In this document: positions 46,624-60,051 of the stretch, piece after piece | How the letters are laid out: each line of letters starts with the position of its first letter | How positions within the stretch are numbered: position 1 is the stretch's first letter | Source of the DNA: Himantopus leucocephalus | Lineage: Eukaryota; Chordata; Aves; Charadriiformes; Recurvirostridae | Length of the DNA stretch: 64,000 bases | NCBI GenBank assembly: GCA_003993805.1 | Contig: RSEF01000017.1 | Span: forward strand, 12,222,576 to 12,286,575 | Direction of reading: 5' to 3' | Made by a program: the position numbers and the translations under genes | The notes under the pieces: generated by a model | What the model saw: the letters and a program-made list of their open reading frames with translations, nothing else | Told to the model about the DNA's origin: nothing | The model's database searches: none

Positions 46624-49600
46624 AAATGTGTCAGCATGTGACTTCAGGAGACTCCTGGTGTGGTCACATATGTGATACAAATCAGCTGGTGGCTCCTCTC
46701 CAAAAGCGCATAGCTCTGCAAGGAGTTGGCACCTCTGTTTCACCAGCTGCAATGCTCAAAGACTTGAGTTTTAAACAGCAGTCTTTGCAGATGGAAACCC
46801 TTAAGGACTGTGTACTGAAATCTTACCTTAGCATTCTTCTTCCTGATGGGTGAGTGGCAGCTGCAATGCTTGTCATTTTCTCAGATATGCGACTGTGAAT
46901 TTTGAAGAAATAAGGTATTTAATACAGTAGGACTTCAGTCCTAGTTTGCCAGCCGTATGAGATTTCTCCAGGCGTGCTCTATCTAGAGAAGGTTTTAAAG
47001 CAACCAGATTGGTTTGGAGGGCTTGGCTAGCTGAAAGCATGGTACACGCCATCATGTCCTCTCTCTGCCAGTGCTTGCTGTCTTCCTTAAGCACGCGTTC
47101 AGGAGTTGGAACATGGTGACCTTATTCCTGGGCATTGTGCCACTTGGATGGAGAGAGGCCAGCCTAAACTCATGAAGGGAATGTGTGACACGCGGCCTCT
47201 GTTGCCCAAGCAATTTCTGTTGGACACAGTGCACAATCCAACCCTCACAAAGGCAATTTAGTGCCTGGGTAGGTGGTTCCTAATCTGTCTAATTTGCTGT
47301 CATGTAGCCAATGTGAGTTAATTAGATGATTCAGCAATCGTCATGGCTCCCACTTAATGTGCTGTAAACCCTGCTGCTGTGACTTTCACTGCAGTTAAAT
47401 ACCTTTGCTTCTTTGAATTCTGTCCTCCTTCCCTGCCTTTTCTGATCACCTTCTAGCATCCCAGTAAATAACTGATTCTTTCAAATTATGGAATTGTTAC
47501 ACAGAAGTCTCTAGATTCTTAAAAACTTTTAATCAGCCTATGAAGAGTTTTCAGAGAAGCAAGTTTTCCTACAAATATTTCAACTTATTCATGTGTCAAG
47601 GGACTATTTCTACTCATTTACAAAGATCTGTGAAAACTACACTGTTATCTCTGGAGACTAGGATTCTTTCTTTGAGAACGCTCGCCTTCTGGTAGGAAGG
47701 AAGATTTAAAGTGTGTCTTACTCAATGAAAGACTATGCCCTCTAGCCACTCAAAGAACTTAATTGGGGAAAAGTGCACAAATCTAAAATTATTGAGGCTT
47801 TTTGCTTTCACTGCACTATTGAGAAAAACTTCCCTGTCCACAAGTTCCTTATGTTGTTAGGAAGTAGAAAATGAAGGAAAAGTGGCATGAAGATTTTTCA
47901 AGTAGTCTTAAGAAAAAAAATCTCATGTTTGTTGGCTGTTCAACTATGGCACATCAATCTCTTGGCACTTCTAAAACTCCAAGATAGCAATAAATGTGAG
48001 CAGCATTAATACCATCCCTGATCCAGTCCCAGCAACGTCCTTGGTGTGTGAGCCTGGCAGTCCCTGTCTTTTCAGTCACTGATCCCCTGAAAGAAACAGT
48101 GTCCCTTGCTTTATTTGTAAACCTGCATCTGTACTGCTGAGAGCCCGTAGATCATCACAGTCTAGAGATGGGACTCCTGAACGTCTCTCCAGAACTGCAT
48201 AAATGAAGAGCAAGCAGACAGTCTCTACTAAGACAAAATTGCAAGTTTCCCTCTTTTGCTTGGTAGGCTGAGATACAATCATTCGGTAGCGGAATTTCTT
48301 GCCTTTAGCTAAATTCTCTGTAGACAGTTGCCTGTTACTTAATCAAGGGAAAAATATGTCCCAGCTTGAGATGAGTTCCAAGTCACAGAAGCAGCTTACA
48401 AAACCAACTACTATTTCCGGCGGCTCTGGGAAACAGCACAAGAACTCTGCTGCACTGGATTCTTTTGGGTACATGATGAGATATGTGTATATTAAGTTCA
48501 GATTGTTGTTCTCAGTCGTGAAGCTAAGACCTCTCCTCTCTGGCATCAAAGGAATGAAAATGAGCTCTCTGCTGGACTCACTGAGGAGTTGTGCTGTCTT
48601 AAAAAACAGTACCTCGGCTTGAATGTTCAGGACACAGACTCTCCTGGGCTTCCTACTGAATAAGATGACATACTTTTATAGAGTTGTTTAAAGCAAAGCA
48701 AAAGGATATTGTAGTTGCATCTGTTATTTGTAGTATATGAGACAGCTTGTCTAACAGCTCATTGGTTTCATTCTTCTGTTTTAGCACATCTAGTTTGTTG
48801 TGAATCTGATCCTTACTGTGGAAATTCTGTTGTTTTAGAGCAATTCAGTGGGGAAACTCGGCACTGAAGTCCTATGCCTATGGATTGTGGCCGCAGTTTT
48901 CACATGTACTTTCTTTTGAACATAAACCACTTAAGGTAGTAATTAAGTGTTTGACATGAATTGTCATCACAAGGTTGTTTTATCCCTTAATCTCAGAAGT
49001 TTTGTCTCCTTAGCTTTATCTGTGTCATCTAAATCCATACCTATTTATGTCCAAGTTTTCTAGTGCTCCTGAAACATCTTCCTTTTTCCCATTCTGCCCA
49101 TCGAAATGGGACTGATTCCGTTGTTTGTTTGTAGCTGATGTTTAAGATAATACAAAAGCATCAGTAGGACACATATGCCTGTTCCTCTAGTCCAGGGTCT
49201 TCCAGGAGAAAGGGTCCTTTTTCTGCTCGGCCTGTCTGATACTGTGTAGGCAATGTAATGCCTTACTAGAAGTAGCTGTGTGAGTTTTGTAAGAGAAGAG
49301 TTCATCACAGTGTAAGATTTAAATTCAGCTAAGTGGTTTTTTTCTCCAATTCCTGTGGCTGCATGAAACATTCAGACCACATGTTTACCTTGACGTTTGA
49401 GGAACTGAATGTCTGAAAGTGGTATGTGGAGATGTGCAACTCTAAAGCAAATTTCTTATTTTGGATGTTGTTTTATCTTGTATTTGGTGCCTTAACTCTG
49501 TACAATCAAAGGTCATATATACTGTACAACAGGTAGTTAAGTGTACTTTAAAAGAACCCATCAAGCCTAGTCTACAGAAACTGTCGCAAAGACTGAAGCC

Positions 49601-49643
49601 TTCTCAGTGGGAGAGTTCTCTTCCATGTTTAATAATCCATTGA
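46624..49643 (+). other. candidate + strand exon chain, protein not recognised
   Basis: Four open blocks have splice-like borders and compatible phases: 46624-46849 (acceptor tatttttttag, donor GG|gtgagt), 48328-48468 (acceptor gtagacag, weak donor gtacat), 48839-48935 (acceptor tgttgttttag, donor AAG|gtagta) and 49512-49643, which ends in TGA. Joined, they would encode about 200 residues, with pieces such as LQMETLKDCVLKSYLSILLP and VVKCTLKEPIKPSLQKLSQR. I recognise no domain. The first block also begins in the phase left by the STRBP 45-nt exon, so a distal STRBP tail is possible. A chance series of open frames is equally possible. Confidence 0.2.
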
Positions 49644-50006
49644 TAGAATGTGAGTTGCAAGAATTTAAAGCACATATAAAAATTTTAACCACAGATTGAG
49701 ACTGAATTTATCTGATTTCCAACTTCAAAGGTTTGTGGCAGTAAGGTAACTACAGGTACAGTCTCTTCTATGCTGTGTAAGTAAACAACGTCAAAATGTT
49801 TTATAGCTAGCCAGAAGTGCATGTTTGTGAAATCCTCAGGACTGTTATCTCTACTAGAACAAATACGCTAATTCTAAAAGGCATTAATTGAATGTAATTG
49901 GCTATCCTTCATTCATTGGTACAGGGGAGTTGGAATGAGTAAAAGTTGCAATTAATTTTTAATTCCAAAATAGCACATGGACTTAAGGCTCATTCCTGCC
50001 TCTTAC

Positions 50007-50116
50007 CTGGGTCTAGAAGCGCCAGGTGCCTTATGCTGCTTTGCAGTTTGCGAGGTGTAGCGCAGCTTCTACTTGAACACAGGCTCACTGATTGCATCTG
50101 GTCCTGGTAGAATGGA
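50007..50116 (-). other. candidate minus-strand internal exon
   Basis: On the minus strand a long CT-rich tract ending ttgcctcag precedes 110 nt that end CCCAG|gtaaga. One frame is open throughout (PFYQDQMQSVSLCSSRSCAT...). The splice signals are strong. The product is unknown. Confidence 0.25.
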
Positions 50117-50583
50117 CTGAGGCAAGAGAGAGAGAGAAAAGAAAAAAATGAAGCTAGAATGCCCTTCTCCAGTCTTAAAGGTTGAGCATCATAGGAAGCT
50201 TGGGGGGAAGCTGCACTGCCTTTTCCGAGTCCATTAATAGAGTCTGTGGTAAAACCAGGAGGTTTATGTCTACTGTGGTAAACCAGCCACCTTAGTATAC
50301 TAAGACCAGGGGGAGATGGTATTGTTTTTTCAATAGTTTGTAAGAAATTAGATAAGAGGATTAAGCTATCCATATAGCAGGCTAAAAGCTGCTTGTGATG
50401 TTGCTACAGGCGATTAATGTTTGTTTCTGTTCAGTAAACAAGTCCAGGATGGAAGGTTTTCCAGAGGAGGAAAAGGAACAGGACCAATCCAGTGGACAAA
50501 TTCTATTTCCTGATGCAGCCCTATCCAAAACAGGGAGACTGCTCCAGGCAGTGCACGTAGCATGCAACTGAATTTTGGGACCA

Positions 50584-50631
50584 AAAGGAATACTAGTAAT
50601 TTCCCCTAAAGGAATACTAGTAACTTACTTC
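50584..50631. repeat. 24-bp tandem duplication
   Basis: Two adjacent near-identical copies beginning AAAGGAATACTAGTAA. Confidence 0.7.
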
Positions 50632-53569
50632 TACAATGCCCAGAGTATTCTAGACAACTTTATTTTACATAGGACAGCATGGCAACAAGGGAAAGCAGAT
50701 ACTGCTTCCACAACTACATGTTGTAACATACATATTTTAGGTCACCAATATTGGTGTAACTAGTTATGACAAAGTAGGTTCATCTTGCCAGAAAAGCATA
50801 TTTTGACATTCTATCCACTTCTATTTTTTTTAAGCTAGAGGAGAGTTAATTATAGCACTCATCTGTTTCGAAGGGAGTAGAGCCAGAAGGTAAGTTTTAA
50901 CTTCATACTTCGAAGCCGCTATGAATAAGTTGATTAACAGTGTTCCCTGGAAACAACCTGATGTACTTACTTATTTTCTTTGTGCTCATTTCTGTGTTCT
51001 TAGAAAAGCACAAGCTTGTGTAAGCGTAATCAATACAAAGTTACTCAGGGTACTGTGTCATCTCAGCAGTGGACACCAACTGCATTTAAAGTCAACAGGC
51101 ACATATAAATCAAGCTTAATTAAGAGGAACAGAACATTTTGACAGGTTTTGCTTTGCTGCTGGCACTGTTACAATTTAATGATCTATGCATACAGAAATG
51201 TGTGTATTGCTGCACTCCCAGTAGAACCTGTAGTTCTTTATGGGCATCCTGTAAACTAACAAAGTAAGATGTAGTCAGTGTAGGAGAGAGTATTCTTCTT
51301 TATTTCCACAAAGAACTGTTCAGAAGCAGATGGAAAGTGATACTGCTCAAAGCAGAGTAATGGTGGGCTGAAGAACAGCATTCAGAGCAGTACAGCTTTT
51401 GAAAAGTTAGTGATTATATGAATTTAATTATGAAAATTCTGATTTGCTATACAGATTATTTCCTGTGTTTTCAAACTAGTATCACTGTTTCCCTGCTCAA
51501 AATAACAGGATAAAGGCAAGTGTAGTTTTCTAATAACATCTATTGCGTGGAAATATACACATACTGGAAGAAAACGGAGGCTGTACTGCAGAGAGCATAT
51601 TCAACTACAGAGCCATTCTCTGGGCAATGCTGCATAATTTAAGAGTGGGTAAATATGCCTTCAGGGACCACACGACACAGAACAGATGTTTTTAAAAAAA
51701 AAAAACCAACATAGAAAAATGCCTCGAAGCTTTGTCCAGCCATACATTTATTCTTCCCTGAAAAAGGGACAGGTACATTCATATGCGCTTAGTGAGTTAC
51801 ATATCTGACATCACAAAGGTCCTCAAGGACAAATGTTTTAAAGCTAGTCTCCTTTTGGACAGAAAAGGGAGGAAGTTGACTCTGTCTTCCAGTTCCAAAG
51901 TGTAGTGTCTTATTTCTGATCCTAACCCTAAGTCATTATTTATTGATCAAACTGACTAAGCTTTTTAGGTCGACAAACTCTCTACGAAGCAATTCTGTTC
52001 TCTCAAGCCTCTGCAGGGGCCGGCAACTGGTGCTTAACTACTACTTCCACTCCAGAATGTCACCCGTCCTCCAGCTGTCCCAGAGCCATTCTGGGACACT
52101 TGCACTTCTAAGAGAGCAACACTGCTGTGGCAGGACTGTCAAAAGCACTGAAATAATACTGCAGAGCAAGTCCCAGTGGGCTGTATGCTTTTTAAAGTCC
52201 TGTCCAGTTCTTAGTGACAAAGTTGAGCATGAAACCTGTACTGCCAAACGTACCAGCCCCTTAATGAGGAGGACATCTACGGGAAGCAGTCTCAGAAGCA
52301 GAGATTTTGAGGCAAGGCTGGTGTTTTCCAAGTCCAACTCATAAGCTTTTTTTTTTTAATGGTTGAGCTTCCACCCCACCAAAAATCGCCATCAGTCAAA
52401 TCAATTAAAACAATTGCTGCTAATTTGGGCTAAAACATCCCCCTTGTATAACCCAACATACCAGCACCCATCCATCTAAAGAATTCTTAAGCAAAGAATC
52501 CTCAGGAGGCAGAGCCCTGCTAAGAGTCTGCACACTAGAAGGCAGACAGGAAATCTGGCAGTGCAGTATAATGTGACTTTTCTGATGACAATTACTTCTA
52601 CAAGACAAGGAAAAGACAGAGGCAGTGCTTTGGGGCAGTGTTTCATGCTCAGCAAGTTTGTAGAGGGAAGGAATGCAATTCTATAAATCACTTGTACTGT
52701 ATTTCTGTTTTTAGACTTGAATGATTTTCACTTTTCCTTTGTGGGTCAGCATAGTAAACATTAAAGAAAAGGTCTATTTTTCTAAATCTCTTTCACCAAT
52801 AGAGGTCTGACCTGCAGCCAACAGATGGATTTATTTATCCACAGAGGACAGAGTGTTTATTTTTACACTAAAATTGGATATGGCATTGAATAAAAGGAAG
52901 TATGACCTTTGAACTATCTGAACCTTAAATACTAGGAACAAATTCCACAAATGAGTAATATGGTGGACAATTCCATCTTTCTTCCCAATAAATCTCTCTC
53001 AAAAGAAGTTACCCAGAACTAAACTTCCAAATGAAGTACAGGAGATCCTTGTGGTCTAATTACAGACTACTTTCAAAATATTTAAGATTGCTCCCAAGTT
53101 GTAATCTGTAGAGAACAATGACGATTAAACTATTCCAGACTATACTGTAAATAATGCAACTTCAAATAAAGTAATTCGGCAACCACCTTAGCTATTTATA
53201 GCATTAAAAATGCAATCTGAATATTCATATTGTCTTAATTTGTAGCAGTTGAGCGGGAAGAAAAATAACTGCACACTGAATTTTAAATTGAGCTATATCT
53301 ACTCACTAGCCAAAAAAGCCTGCAAATGTAAAGTAAATGGAACGTTCTTTGTACATTAAGTTGCTTCCTCACGTGATGCTGTACCCTGTACGCTTGGCTT
53401 CATTTGGCTTCTGTGTTGTGGTTTGTACGCCAGCCACTGTTATTAACTGTACACAACACTTAGATCTGCACTGTAATCTTGGTTCATTTGCCACTGATTG
53501 TAACCCAATGCTACAGACTTCTCTGTATATAAAACCGTAACCATGTCCCATTTGCTTCCAATAGCATAC

Positions 53570-53575
53570 AATAAA
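53570..53575 (+). terminator. strong + strand poly(A) signal
   Basis: AATAAA followed about 35 bp later by a GT-rich element (ccttgtgattggtttggttttt). Upstream TGTA motifs are present. This looks like a genuine 3' end, either of a very long STRBP 3'UTR or of a separate + strand transcript. Confidence 0.55.
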
Positions 53576-53815
53576 GGCTTATCTCTGTAAACAGGAATTA
53601 TGGCCTTGTGATTGGTTTGGTTTTTTTGTTTACAGTGAGGAAACTGGCTTTAGGGTTTTTTGAAGCCTGGGAAGCCAAACCACAGAAGTCCATTCTACTT
53701 TAGTCAGCAGGTAATAGGCTCAGCAGAAAGAGGAGACAGTGCATCCTAAGGCTGCAGTTTTATCGGAGATGATTATTGGCAAAGTTGTGACTTTGAGATG
53801 TAAACATAAAGTACA

Positions 53816-53821
53816 TTTATT
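53816..53821 (-). terminator. minus-strand poly(A) signal facing the + strand one
   Basis: AATAAA on the minus strand, followed by TGTACTTTATGTTTACA. It lies about 240 bp from the + strand signal, as expected for convergent genes. It is 326 bp beyond a minus-strand stop (54148-54150). Confidence 0.4.
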
Positions 53822-54147
53822 CTGTAACAAGCAGAATGCATTCCTTCAGAAAAGCGGCTGTGAACAGAGTATACAGGACTGAAATTGTGCAAGGGCTGCT
53901 GCACACAAATACCCCTGGGGGTGAGCCAGTGGAAGCAGTAACAGAAAAGCTCAGAGAAAGCTGTGATAAGACTACCCAGGAAGGCAAGTTTTACTTCAGA
54001 ATGAAAACTGGGCATTTCCTAGTATTTAGCTAATCAAAAATACAGGGCGTCTGTTTTTCTTAAAAGATAAATTATATACATAAAGAATAAGTAAGGTTTT
54101 CTCTTAAACTTTTTCCCTCTCCTGCCCCTCTCATTTCACTGTATTTT

Positions 54148-54360
54148 CTAAACATTGAATTCCTGTGGTCCCAGTTTGTCCTCTGAGGTCTGAAGCAAAT
54201 CCGAGCAATTTCCTTGTCCAGAGCCACTGAGGGCAGGAGTTGAGGATACCATGACAATTGTGTGGCTGTTGTTGTTTGCTTGAGGCTGCAACTCATGGTA
54301 AGATTTACTGGAATATACAACTATGTCCAGTTGCCTGGAGTTACAGGATACAGTTTTACT
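54148..54360 (-). other. candidate last coding exon of a minus-strand gene
   Basis: An open frame of 70 codons ends in TAG shortly before the minus-strand poly(A) signal. It includes SHTIVMVSSTPALSGSGQG and ends PQEFNV. Candidate acceptors are gtaactccag and gtatattccag. The composition is Ser/Gln/Asn-rich, which an A/C-rich strand also yields by chance. No family is recognised. Confidence 0.22.
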
Positions 54361-57300
54361 CTAGAAGGGAAGATAGAGAATTCATTTTATCATATGCTTT
54401 TACCTTTTCTTAGAAGTGTTTTTTCTAGTCTTAATTCAGCATTTCAAGTGTCAGTGCAGAGGTCGTTAATCAAATTCAGAGGAGATCAACCTCGAGGAAG
54501 GATTAAAAACTGTTGTGAGCTGACTAAAGTTCAGATTGCTCTTAATAAAATGAGATGTATGGAACGCCACAGCTTAACATATATGACAACTGTCATAAGA
54601 GTTGGTGTGAGACTTTTGCACTCAACAAAACAGCGTGCAGTCAGCTGAGTCTGCTGTTGCACAGCAAACAAGTCAGTTACGCACATAAGAGCTATTGAGG
54701 GACCACTGTACCAAAACCAACTAAACCATGCGTCGCTTAAAATTCAGAGCTGCATCAAATATTTAGCAAGATCCATAAAGAACTGAACATAGTCAGTTAA
54801 GAAAACATCATTAATGCTTGGCTGAAACAGGTCAATTTTACCCTATAGATGAGAATAATACCATACCTATGTACGTGCTTAGTGTTAGCTAGCTTATTAA
54901 GAGGTCATTCAGAAAGCTACCTCAGGATTATCATCTCAGAGGTGCTGAGAAGGCTGACAGCTCTTCAGCAGTAGCCTGGCAATTGCTGCTCAGTGACAGC
55001 TAATGAAATGACCTGGGCCCACTCCAGGAGCTGGCTGACATTCTGTGGCCTCAGAGGAATGAAGCAAGGGTAGATAAGGGAGTGGTGCATGGGAGGAGTT
55101 AACGCAATACTGATTCTAGATTGATAAAGGAGGCTGGCATGTCCTTCTTGCTTCACTGTGAAACTGCCTGACATCTCCTACTTAGTTTTATTCCTGTCCT
55201 GCTGTAGCTAACATAAACTCACCCAGGCTGTTACACAGTGTCTTGTTTCAGAGAACAGGGAGGCTGCCAATTGTGGGCCCCCGTACTCATTACTATTAGC
55301 ACCTGTCCCCCCGCCACTCCTCCAAACCAACAAACAATACCAAAGTCTGTCTACTTTTTCTCAGCATACTGCAATGTCTCTCACTATCAACCTGCAGATG
55401 AATGCATGCAGTGACATCTGCAACAGAAAGCTCCTTCGTCATTTCCAGGCCCTCCCCAATGTTGCTTGAGCCCCATCACTTGCTGGCACAGCACTGAAGG
55501 GATCCATCCAGAAGGAACCAGGTGATTAACACGCAGGACACCCAGTTTATCTTGCTGCAATCAATATCACATTGAAAAGTGTATTTGATTACAGAGGAAG
55601 CAGGAAAAAATATTATTCACTGATGTCCATGCAACTAACAAACCAGCCTGTCACTTCCACGTGCAACGAACTGCTGCACCTATAACCTGCCCAAAAAAAT
55701 CAGAGAACTAATGCTAGTCTCACTTTACAATAAACACGGAATACCAAACAATGGAAATTCCATGTCCTACTGTCTCTTAAGTTCAGCAGCCTGATTTATC
55801 TGGATGACAGTTCTCTTCTCTCATGAATAAACAACAGATCCCAAATGCAAGGTTTTGTAACAGGCTTTTGGGACACTGAGGACTGACAAAAGCTCCTACT
55901 TACTCAAAAGCAGACTTCCAGTCTGTGTACAGTAAGCACTAAACCATCCCTCATGCTGGTCTACTTTGATGCTGGTCGGTTTTAAGAGACTTGCAAAATG
56001 GTAAGGAAAAGCAGTTAATGCAGAGTGAAAGTAGAGGTCTACTTTCAAAAAAAAAGGGTAGGATACTTAATAGTATCTCAAACAAGGACATCTATGTTCC
56101 CCAGGCTCACAGACACCTTCCATAAGGCTGCTAGACACTTGATGACTCCAGGTTTCCTTGTAAAAAAAATCTGAAGGCACTCGGTTCAGCATTTGGGTTT
56201 CTGAAAACTTAAGTGCATGACACGCTGAGCCACGCTCTCTACTTGCCACAGGACTGGTAACTTGGGTGACAACTATTAGTTGTCGCTCAGAACAAAGACT
56301 TAAGCATGGGATCGATTCCTATCGTTCCCCAAAGAGCATATAAGAAGCCAGCTTACAAAACTGTCCACTGGATGCCAGCTGTAGTGTTCTAAATTTCATC
56401 CCCAGACCAAAGTGCCACAGAACTACTGCACTCTCCTTCAGTCCCTCCATCAAGCACCTGCTCTCCCCAACACCAGAGGAATCTCCATCTCTGCTGCAGA
56501 ACTCCCAACTCGCACTTTACACTTGAGCATTACCTATCCTTACAGGGCAAGTCCTCAATAAAAGAGAAGAGTAATTTCTTTACCAGAACTGTCCCCTCTG
56601 CTAAGCCGGCGCAAATTCTTTGTGAACAGCACCCCTCTTTCTGCAAGAACAGAAGTGTCACCTCACTTAATTGCTCATGACGTAACACTGACTTTGGCTG
56701 TTTGCTGAAGGACTGAGTTCCAGCAAGTCAGCTAGAAAGAGTTCTTCTCTTTCCCATTTGCTGAGCTGTAAATTATCCTTCCCTTTTGTCACCCCAATCC
56801 TTGGTACGCTCAACTGAAAGAAAACTGGAGCTGCTAACACTTTCAGGGCCCTGCATTCATCTTCACTTTGGACTCTACATTCCAGCACATTTATTTGTAA
56901 AGCCATAAAAAGCCTGTGTGTACTCCTGTTACAGTAATACAAAAAGGCCCTTTCTTGCTTCAGGCACAAAGACGGGGCAAAAAACTAAAAAGACCTTTGG
57001 ATCTCAAAAAAGGGTCACATACCCTAGCACAAACAGCATTTCCCTCTCGTACCCTTTGCTTAGGTGCTGGCACATACCAAAGATGGGATTTCCCACCTGC
57101 ACTAAAGGCACACTCAGCCCTCTGCTGGTTATCATTTATTCAAAGGGCTTTTTTTTTTTTTTAAATCTGGGTAACTTCTGATTACAGCAGAAGAGGGAAG
57201 GCTAAAACCGGGCGAGATGACAAACTGTAGCTCAATAAATCAAATTATGTTGCCCTGCAAAGCAGTTCCACACAAACTCCTGTATGACTGACACTGCAGG

Positions 57301-57545
57301 CCTTGCGGTAGCAACAGGGTTTTTGCATACAGCACAATGCAAGCATGTGGACAGGGATCCGAGTTGCAAATTACAGGTCAGTTACCCTGCTTTTAATGAA
57401 GAATGTGGTTTTGAGAAAGATGCTGTTACATGTTGAAGACACGTAACTTTCTGTGTCTGCAGCTTGGGAACTGCAGAGATCTGTGGGTGCCTCAGTTTGG
57501 GTTGTGAATAAACAACCTGAAAGATGAAGATGAGACCAAACGCCA

Positions 57546-58034
57546 GTGACTGGAGGAGGGGCGATGACAGCTTTCTCCATCTTCTATAATACAGTTATTC
57601 CAAAAATCTTCCTTATGCTGGTTAAGATTAAAGGCTTAAATCCCCAGAAAATTAAGCCAAATTGCAAGAAACTGCTCCAAACTGACTTTGAGGGCTCCAT
57701 TTCTATACGGTCTGAGAAGAAAAGTGCTCTTGCAGAGAAAGCCAAGAGCCAGTTTGCAAGCCTCAGCCTCAACACGCAGACCTCATTCTGGGCAATTTTA
57801 CCTTATCTTGGCAATAGTGAAGGCAGAGCCGTGCCTGCACCCTGCCTGGCTGAGGGGTGGAATTCTTCCTACACAACAGCTTTGTACTTGGAGATGGAAG
57901 GCACAGAATCAATAAACCATTCCAGTGATGCCACAGTTACGAAAAAGGATCTGTCCCTCATAGCTCTGGCTGACCTGTACAGAAAGGGCAGTATCACAGA
58001 TTCTTTGTCATTATTCCAATCCTTTGTTCTGTAA
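57546..58034 (+). other. longest unexplained open frame downstream (162 codons)
   Basis: An uninterrupted + strand frame beginning ATG-less (a CTG/GTG-type start), with lysine-rich and Ser/Thr-rich segments. It has no recognisable domain, no splice context and no poly(A) signal close behind. It may be chance or a decayed gene. Confidence 0.12.
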
Positions 58035-59916
58035 ATTTTGTTCTGCATATAGCTGAGGGTGAAAAACAGAGCTCCTTAAAGGAGGCCTCTGTTTAGAGCA
58101 TCTAAGCCCAACAGAACTGGTCCGCCAAGACCGGGCTGCATGTTTGAGCAGCTATCTCAAGGCATTCTATACTCTGTTTAATCTCTCACCTTGCTTGCTA
58201 TGTACAAAGGGCACATGGACTATTCAGGGTTCTCTGGGACAATGAACTGACTTATTTTAATACTGGAACAAATTAAAAATTACACAGGTGAGGCAAAAAA
58301 CAACACTCTCCCTTGAAAAAATAACCACATTTTTTAAAAAAAAACCAAACCACTAAGAGCAGACAAGCACGTACCCAGATTAGACAAATGCAGCAGCGTT
58401 CAGATGAAAGATGATTAATAACTAAATTCAAGTATGCTACATTATTCTCACTGAGAACAAATGAATGAAGACTTGGACAAAATTTAGAACTTCACAGTTA
58501 CACTACTTATTACTGGCCTCCTCCCTCTGTCCTAACCACGGAAATGAGCAGCACCTGTAACTTCTAAAGACATTAAGAGATCAGAGTAGGCTGTTGAGTT
58601 GCTAGTGGATTCTAAAAACAGTCTGTTACTGTAATGCTGAGACTGAAGGCACCCAGGAGCTCTACAGTTTGCTGTTCGTGTCTGTACTAGCAGCAGACAT
58701 CTCATCCATAATTCATAGAAGTCTGACAGAGGCTTCCATAGCCCCTCCGGCATGCTGGGTTTTTCACCGTACCATGCAAAAAACACCTTAGGGAGACGCA
58801 CAGTCATCATCTTGTAGAAACACTATCCTTTCCCCTCCATGCTAGATGAGATCTTGTTACACAAGTAATTCTCAGTGGGATTATGCAGCAGTACCTACCA
58901 TGCCCTGAGTAGGTGGAGAGCTCAGGTATACATTACTTTGTAAGCAACAAGCCTTCATCCTCCTCTTCTTTCCCATCCATTCACTCCGGTGCACCAGTAT
59001 TAAATTACCATAAAACTGCTTCTTTAAACTAGCATAAACCTTCAGGGCACACGAAGACATTAAGTCACTTCCCTCTTTTCTTGTCAGCCAAGGACTGTGC
59101 CAAAACCACAGTGGTTTTCTATGGTATTCTTAAAGAACTGATAAAACCCCTTTGCTCACATCATGAAAGCTGAGAGTGGCACAGCTCTTCGTCTCATCTC
59201 AGCACATATTTTACTACTTTTTCTCAGGCACGAGAACTGAATGAAATCTGCACAGCAGTTTTCTTTTCCCTACGTAGGATAAACTGGCCAAAGAGATTGG
59301 AAAACCCCATCAGGAGTCATTCTAGCGTGACCTCCCAAAATTCATTTATGAATGTGGCCCTAAGGCTACCCTTTACCCTGGCTCACACAGACAACTCTAT
59401 GCATTAACAGATGCTCACAGCAGGGAGTTTAAACACACAGCTTTGATGTATTCATGGTATACACTAACTATACACTCTGCATGATGAGGGCTTCTGCTCA
59501 TATGTGGCAGCCTGCAAGTCTCAGCACTTCTGTGCCTTCTGGAGTCTGAGAGTCCATCTGTAGCGCTGTAGAACCTTCTTAAAAATCATGACTTTTGTCA
59601 TACAAGTTGAACCTCTGCAACACCATAACTAAAACAGCGTGCTCACTTCTATAAAACAACCTGTACTCTGAAAACATAAGGTGAGATCATGATAGAGCAA
59701 GCAAACAACTAAGGTCACATCATCTCCAACTGTATCTCATGTCACTAAAGCCAATAAAAAAATACTTTGCCCAAATATTATAATTAAGGTAAATTTAAAG
59801 TCTTTTGTATTCTGAAAAACTTTTCACTATTATGTGATACACTTTTGCTACAAAATTTGCTACACCTCATATCTCAACCAGTATTAGCAAAACAAGAGAG
59901 TAACAGAAAGACTTAC

Positions 59917-60051
59917 CAGTACTCCAAGCCAAGTTCAATATGTATTAGAAATACATCCCACAGATTTACTTCCAACACACTTCAGTTTTACTACACTTCC
60001 TTCTAGCAGATCCTTTTCATACAAGGACATAACACAACTTTCAGAACAGAC
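59917..60051 (-). other. candidate minus-strand exon, probably non-coding
   Basis: Minus-strand acceptor attctcttacag and donor ACTG|gtaagt bound 135 nt. All three frames contain a stop, so it would be a UTR, lncRNA or poison exon. Confidence 0.3.

Noticed and set aside
56667..56969. 100-codon minus-strand open frame
   Set aside because: It looks protein-like but contains AATAAA, has no clean splice borders and resembles no family. Probably chance.
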